This document shows positions 5,919 through 7,807 of a DNA stretch of 7,807 nucleotides, in pieces. How positions within the stretch are numbered: the stretch's first letter is position 1; every line of letters begins with the position of its first letter. The notes under the pieces were generated by a model. That model saw only the letters and a list, made by a program, of their open reading frames with translations, had not been told where the DNA came from and searched no databases. Origin of the DNA: JBBKWX01 sp037969175 (GTDB lineage: Bacteria > Bacteroidota > Bacteroidia > AKYH767-A > JBBKVM01); NCBI GenBank assembly GCA_037969175.1, contig JBBKWX010000118.1, forward strand, positions 1 through 7,807, written 5' to 3'. A program made the position numbers and the translations under genes.

Positions 5919-7256
5919 ATGCAAAAAAATATAGCAATCATTGGTGCCGGACTTGTCGGTTCATTATTCGCAGTTATCCTCTCCCGAAAAGGACATAAAG
6001 TAAGTGTGTATGAAAGACGTTCGGATATGCGCAAGGAAGAAATGGCTGCAGGTCGTTCTATCAATCTTGCACTGTCAGACCGTGGATGGAAAGCTTTGGA
6101 GATAGCAGGTATCACTGACAGGATCAGAAAAGTTGCCATACCCATGAAAGGTAGAATGATCCATGATGTTGAAGGTGGCATGACTTTTCAATCTTATGGA
6201 AAAGATGACCAGGCGATCTATTCTGTTTCAAGAGCAGAATTAAATTGTGTCTTGATGGATATTGCAGAAAAAGATTTTGGGGTAGATATCCATTTCAATC
6301 ACCGTTGTGATAATATTGATCTCCACAAAGGGAAGGTGATATTTACCAATGAAAAGGGGGAAGAAAAGACTGTAGAAGCGGATCATATCTTTGGCTCTGA
6401 TGGAGCATTTTCTGCTGTTAGATTGAATATGATGCTGCAACGCGACCTGTTCAATTACCAACAGTTTTATATAGACCACGGTTATAAAGAATTGAATATC
6501 CCAGCTGCAGAAGGTGGAGGATTTCTCATCGAGAAAAACGCATTGCATATATGGCCTCGAGGGCAATTCATGTTGATCGCTCTCCCCAATGAAGATGGAT
6601 CTTTTACCTGTACTTTATTTTTTCCTTTTGAAGGAGAGCACAGTTTTGCATCATTGAATTCTAAAGAAAAAGTTAAATCATTCTTTGAATCTGTTTTTCC
6701 GGATGCTGTAAAATTAATGCCTTCTTTAATTGAAGATTATACTATCAATCCAACTTCATCATTGGTTACCGTAAAATGTTTTCCCTGGGCTTTTGAAGAT
6801 AAATTTTGTTTGATAGGTGATGCCGCGCATGCTGTAGTTCCTTTTTATGGCCAGGGAATGAATTGTGGCTTTGAAGATTGTTCTGTTTTTTATGAAATGA
6901 TGGATGATTTTGGGGATGACTGGGGAAAGCTGTTTGATGCATTCCAGAAATCCAGAAAAGTGAATGCTGATGCAATAGCTGATTTAGCGATCCAGAATTT
7001 TATTGAGATGAGAGATAAGGTTGCAAACCCGATGTTCTTACTCAGAAAAAAGATCGAAGCAAAATTTTCAATGGATCACCCGGGTAAATGGATGCCTTTA
7101 TATTCCATGGTCACATTTAGTCACCTACCATATTCTCATGCCCTTGAAGCAGGTAACAGGCAGGAAAAGATCATGGATGAGGTCATGAATTTGCCGGAAA
7201 TTGTACAAAAATGGGATAGTGATGAGGTACAACGCCTTATACTTTCACGCCTTTAA
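5919..7256 (+). CDS. kmo: Kynurenine 3-monooxygenase
   Basis: KMO is an FAD-dependent aromatic hydroxylase that uses NADPH and O2 to turn L-kynurenine into 3-hydroxykynurenine. The 445-residue protein opens with the FAD Rossmann motif GAGLVG (9-14) and an acidic-basic YERR (31-34), then GRSINLALSDRGWKAL (45-60), typical of KMO. GSDGAFSAVR (159-168) is the DG motif, and GDAAHAVVPFYGQGMNCGFEDC (300-321) contains the second FAD motif. Residues that bind kynurenine in characterised KMOs appear conserved by position: Arg79 in GRMIH, Tyr101 in IYSVSR, Asn360 in QNFIEMR and Tyr395 in PLYSMVTFS. HGYKEL (187-192) and LHIWPRGQFMLIALPNEDGS (209-228) align closely with the animal enzyme. The C-terminal membrane helix of mitochondrial KMO is absent, so this is probably a soluble form. 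It follows kynU by 11 bases and supplies its substrate. Confidence 0.97.
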   Translation: MQKNIAIIGAGLVGSLFAVILSRKGHKVSVYERRSDMRKEEMAAGRSINLALSDRGWKALEIAGITDRIRKVAIPMKGRMIHDVEGGMTFQSYGKDDQAIYSVSRAELNCVLMDIAEKDFGVDIHFNHRCDNIDLHKGKVIFTNEKGEEKTVEADHIFGSDGAFSAVRLNMMLQRDLFNYQQFYIDHGYKELNIPAAEGGGFLIEKNALHIWPRGQFMLIALPNEDGSFTCTLFFPFEGEHSFASLNSKEKVKSFFESVFPDAVKLMPSLIEDYTINPTSSLVTVKCFPWAFEDKFCLIGDAAHAVVPFYGQGMNCGFEDCSVFYEMMDDFGDDWGKLFDAFQKSRKVNADAIADLAIQNFIEMRDKVANPMFLLRKKIEAKFSMDHPGKWMPLYSMVTFSHLPYSHALEAGNRQEKIMDEVMNLPEIVQKWDSDEVQRLILSRL

Positions 7257-7288
7257 CCATAGAATAGCGCTTATTCGCCAAATTTATG

Positions 7289-7317
7289 TTGACAAACTTG
7301 GTTTTCAGGGCTAAATT
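7289..7317 (+). promoter_or_regulatory. Possible promoter for the right-edge secreted genes
   Basis: TTGACA (7289-7294) is followed after 17 bases by TAAATT (7312-7317). Read as a Bacteroidota promoter this is TTG, 20 bases, then TAAATTCA, a partial match to TAnnTTTG. It lies in the 105-base gap after kmo, which suggests the next two genes form a separate transcription unit. The second box is imperfect. Confidence 0.35.
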
Positions 7318-7318
7318 C

Positions 7319-7345
7319 AGGTATCAATTATTTAACTTGATACTT
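7319..7345. promoter_or_regulatory. Inverted repeat before the right-edge secreted genes
   Basis: GTATCAA (7321-7327) and TTGATAC (7337-7343) form a perfect 7-base inverted repeat around a 9-base AT-rich centre, extendable by one G-U and one A-T pair. It lies just after the candidate promoter and 18 bases before the ATG at 7362. It could be an operator for a dimeric regulator or a hairpin in the mRNA leader. There is no T-run after it, so a terminator is unlikely. Confidence 0.4.
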
Positions 7346-7361
7346 ATTAGACCTGTAAATC

Positions 7362-7652
7362 ATGAGAATCCTGACCCAATTTAGCATTGTTGTAACCCTA
7401 TGTTGCTTATTCAACACTGATTGTTTTGCTCAGGATTCAGCAAAGGTCAGAAAGAACTCTAATTCTGAAAAGCCGGTTGTTGAATCAGGGAGTGGATTAA
7501 ACATTCCTTTAGATCTAAAACAGGCTGAACCAAGTACTGAACTGTTTGCGGCACCTGAATCAGATCAAACAGCTATACCCGTAATTGATGGTAAAGTAAT
7601 TTACTCTACTGAACCTGGTAAACTTGAGTTTGAATTTAAACCTGAGCAATAA
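7362..7652 (+). CDS. Small secreted protein of unknown function
   Basis: This 96-residue protein has a signal peptide at about 1-23 with likely cleavage after CFA, before QDSAK. The mature part, about 73 residues, is polar and low in aromatic residues, with a Ser/Asn/Glu-rich stretch (26-45), a proline- and acid-rich middle, and a C-terminus alternating charged and hydrophobic residues (GKLEFEFKPEQ) that suggests a beta strand. I do not recognise the family. Its stop codon overlaps the start of the next gene (TAATG at 7650-7654), so the two are probably translated together and may act together outside the inner membrane. The signal peptide and the overlap support a real gene. Confidence 0.68.
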   Translation: MRILTQFSIVVTLCCLFNTDCFAQDSAKVRKNSNSEKPVVESGSGLNIPLDLKQAEPSTELFAAPESDQTAIPVIDGKVIYSTEPGKLEFEFKPEQ

Positions 7653-7807
7653 TGGGAAAACGCTACATAATTCTCTTTATAGCTTTATTATTTAGCTATT
7701 CTACTGTCTATTCACAGGTGGACGTCTGTTCTGCTGCTGCTCCTTTACTTGTATTCACCGGTAACACGGCATGTGTAACAGGGACTACCAATGGAGCAAC
7801 TCAGGAT
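7652..7807 (+). CDS. Secreted protein, N-terminal fragment (adhesin-like start, cut by window edge)
   Basis: The frame opens at ATG 7652, inside the stop codon of the preceding gene, and continues to the window edge, giving 52 residues. MGKRYIILFIALLFSYSTVYS is a clear signal peptide, with cleavage probably near YSQ-VD. The mature start has the pattern DVC-x2-AAPL followed by NTACVTGTTNGATQD. A first Cys, an 'A-pL' strand, a second Cys, then 'GTT-x-GAT', resembles beta-sandwich repeats that I recall at the N-termini of large Bacteroidota secreted proteins, often exported by type IX secretion. The C-terminal sorting domain that would test this lies outside the window. The assignment to an adhesin-like secreted protein is an inference from only about 30 mature residues. 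Confidence 0.72.
   Translation, partial: MGKRYIILFIALLFSYSTVYSQVDVCSAAAPLLVFTGNTACVTGTTNGATQD

Noticed and set aside
5308..6181. Minus-strand open frames inside kynU and kmo
   Set aside because: They are antisense to two unambiguous enzyme genes and show no signal peptide, domain or motif.
7262..7276. GAATA-GCGCT-TATTC palindrome just after kmo as a terminator
   Set aside because: The stem is only five mostly A-T pairs and no T-run follows, so it would not be a stable intrinsic terminator.

Overview
The window looks like a chromosomal segment from a member of the Bacteroidota. The evidence is AT-rich DNA, genes without clear Shine-Dalgarno sequences, several TAnnTTTG-type promoter boxes, lipoproteins of a type common in that phylum, and a tryptophan-to-NAD kynurenine gene pair as found in aerobic Bacteroidota. 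I cannot name the genus. There are no RNA genes, insertion sequences, CRISPR arrays or phage genes, and no intergenic stretch exceeds about 220 bases.

Layout. Positions 1-1419 hold two minus-strand genes for membrane-tethered lipoproteins. They share a lipobox, an EKR-x-Y-x2-GY-x-I motif just after the lipidated cysteine, a periplasmic C-x27-C domain and C-terminal membrane helices; the left one runs off the window. A divergent intergenic region (1420-1636) separates them from a plus-strand pair: a secreted/membrane protein with a related but cysteine-free domain (1637-2245) and a UbiA-like polytopic membrane protein (2252-3109). This pair converges on a minus-strand hemL gene (3237-4532), with a long inverted-repeat hairpin between them. 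Divergent from hemL are kynU (4630-5907) and kmo (5919-7256), 11 bases apart. At the right edge lie a small secreted protein gene (7362-7652) and the start of a second secreted protein gene (from 7652), joined by a TAATG overlap.

How the genes work together. KMO hydroxylates L-kynurenine to 3-hydroxykynurenine and KynU cleaves that to 3-hydroxyanthranilate plus alanine, two consecutive steps of tryptophan degradation that can feed quinolinate and NAD. Genes for the steps before (tryptophan dioxygenase, formamidase) and after (3-hydroxyanthranilate dioxygenase) are not in the window. HemL makes 5-aminolevulinate for tetrapyrroles; its only visible link to kynU is a shared divergent promoter region. 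The lipoproteins, the 1637 protein and the right-edge secreted pair belong to poorly characterised envelope families.

I see no clear new biological system. The items most worth a second look are the lipoprotein pair with its conserved cysteines and double membrane attachment, the internal repeat in the 1637 protein, the UbiA-like protein lacking its first Asp motif, and the hairpin element at 3118-3202.
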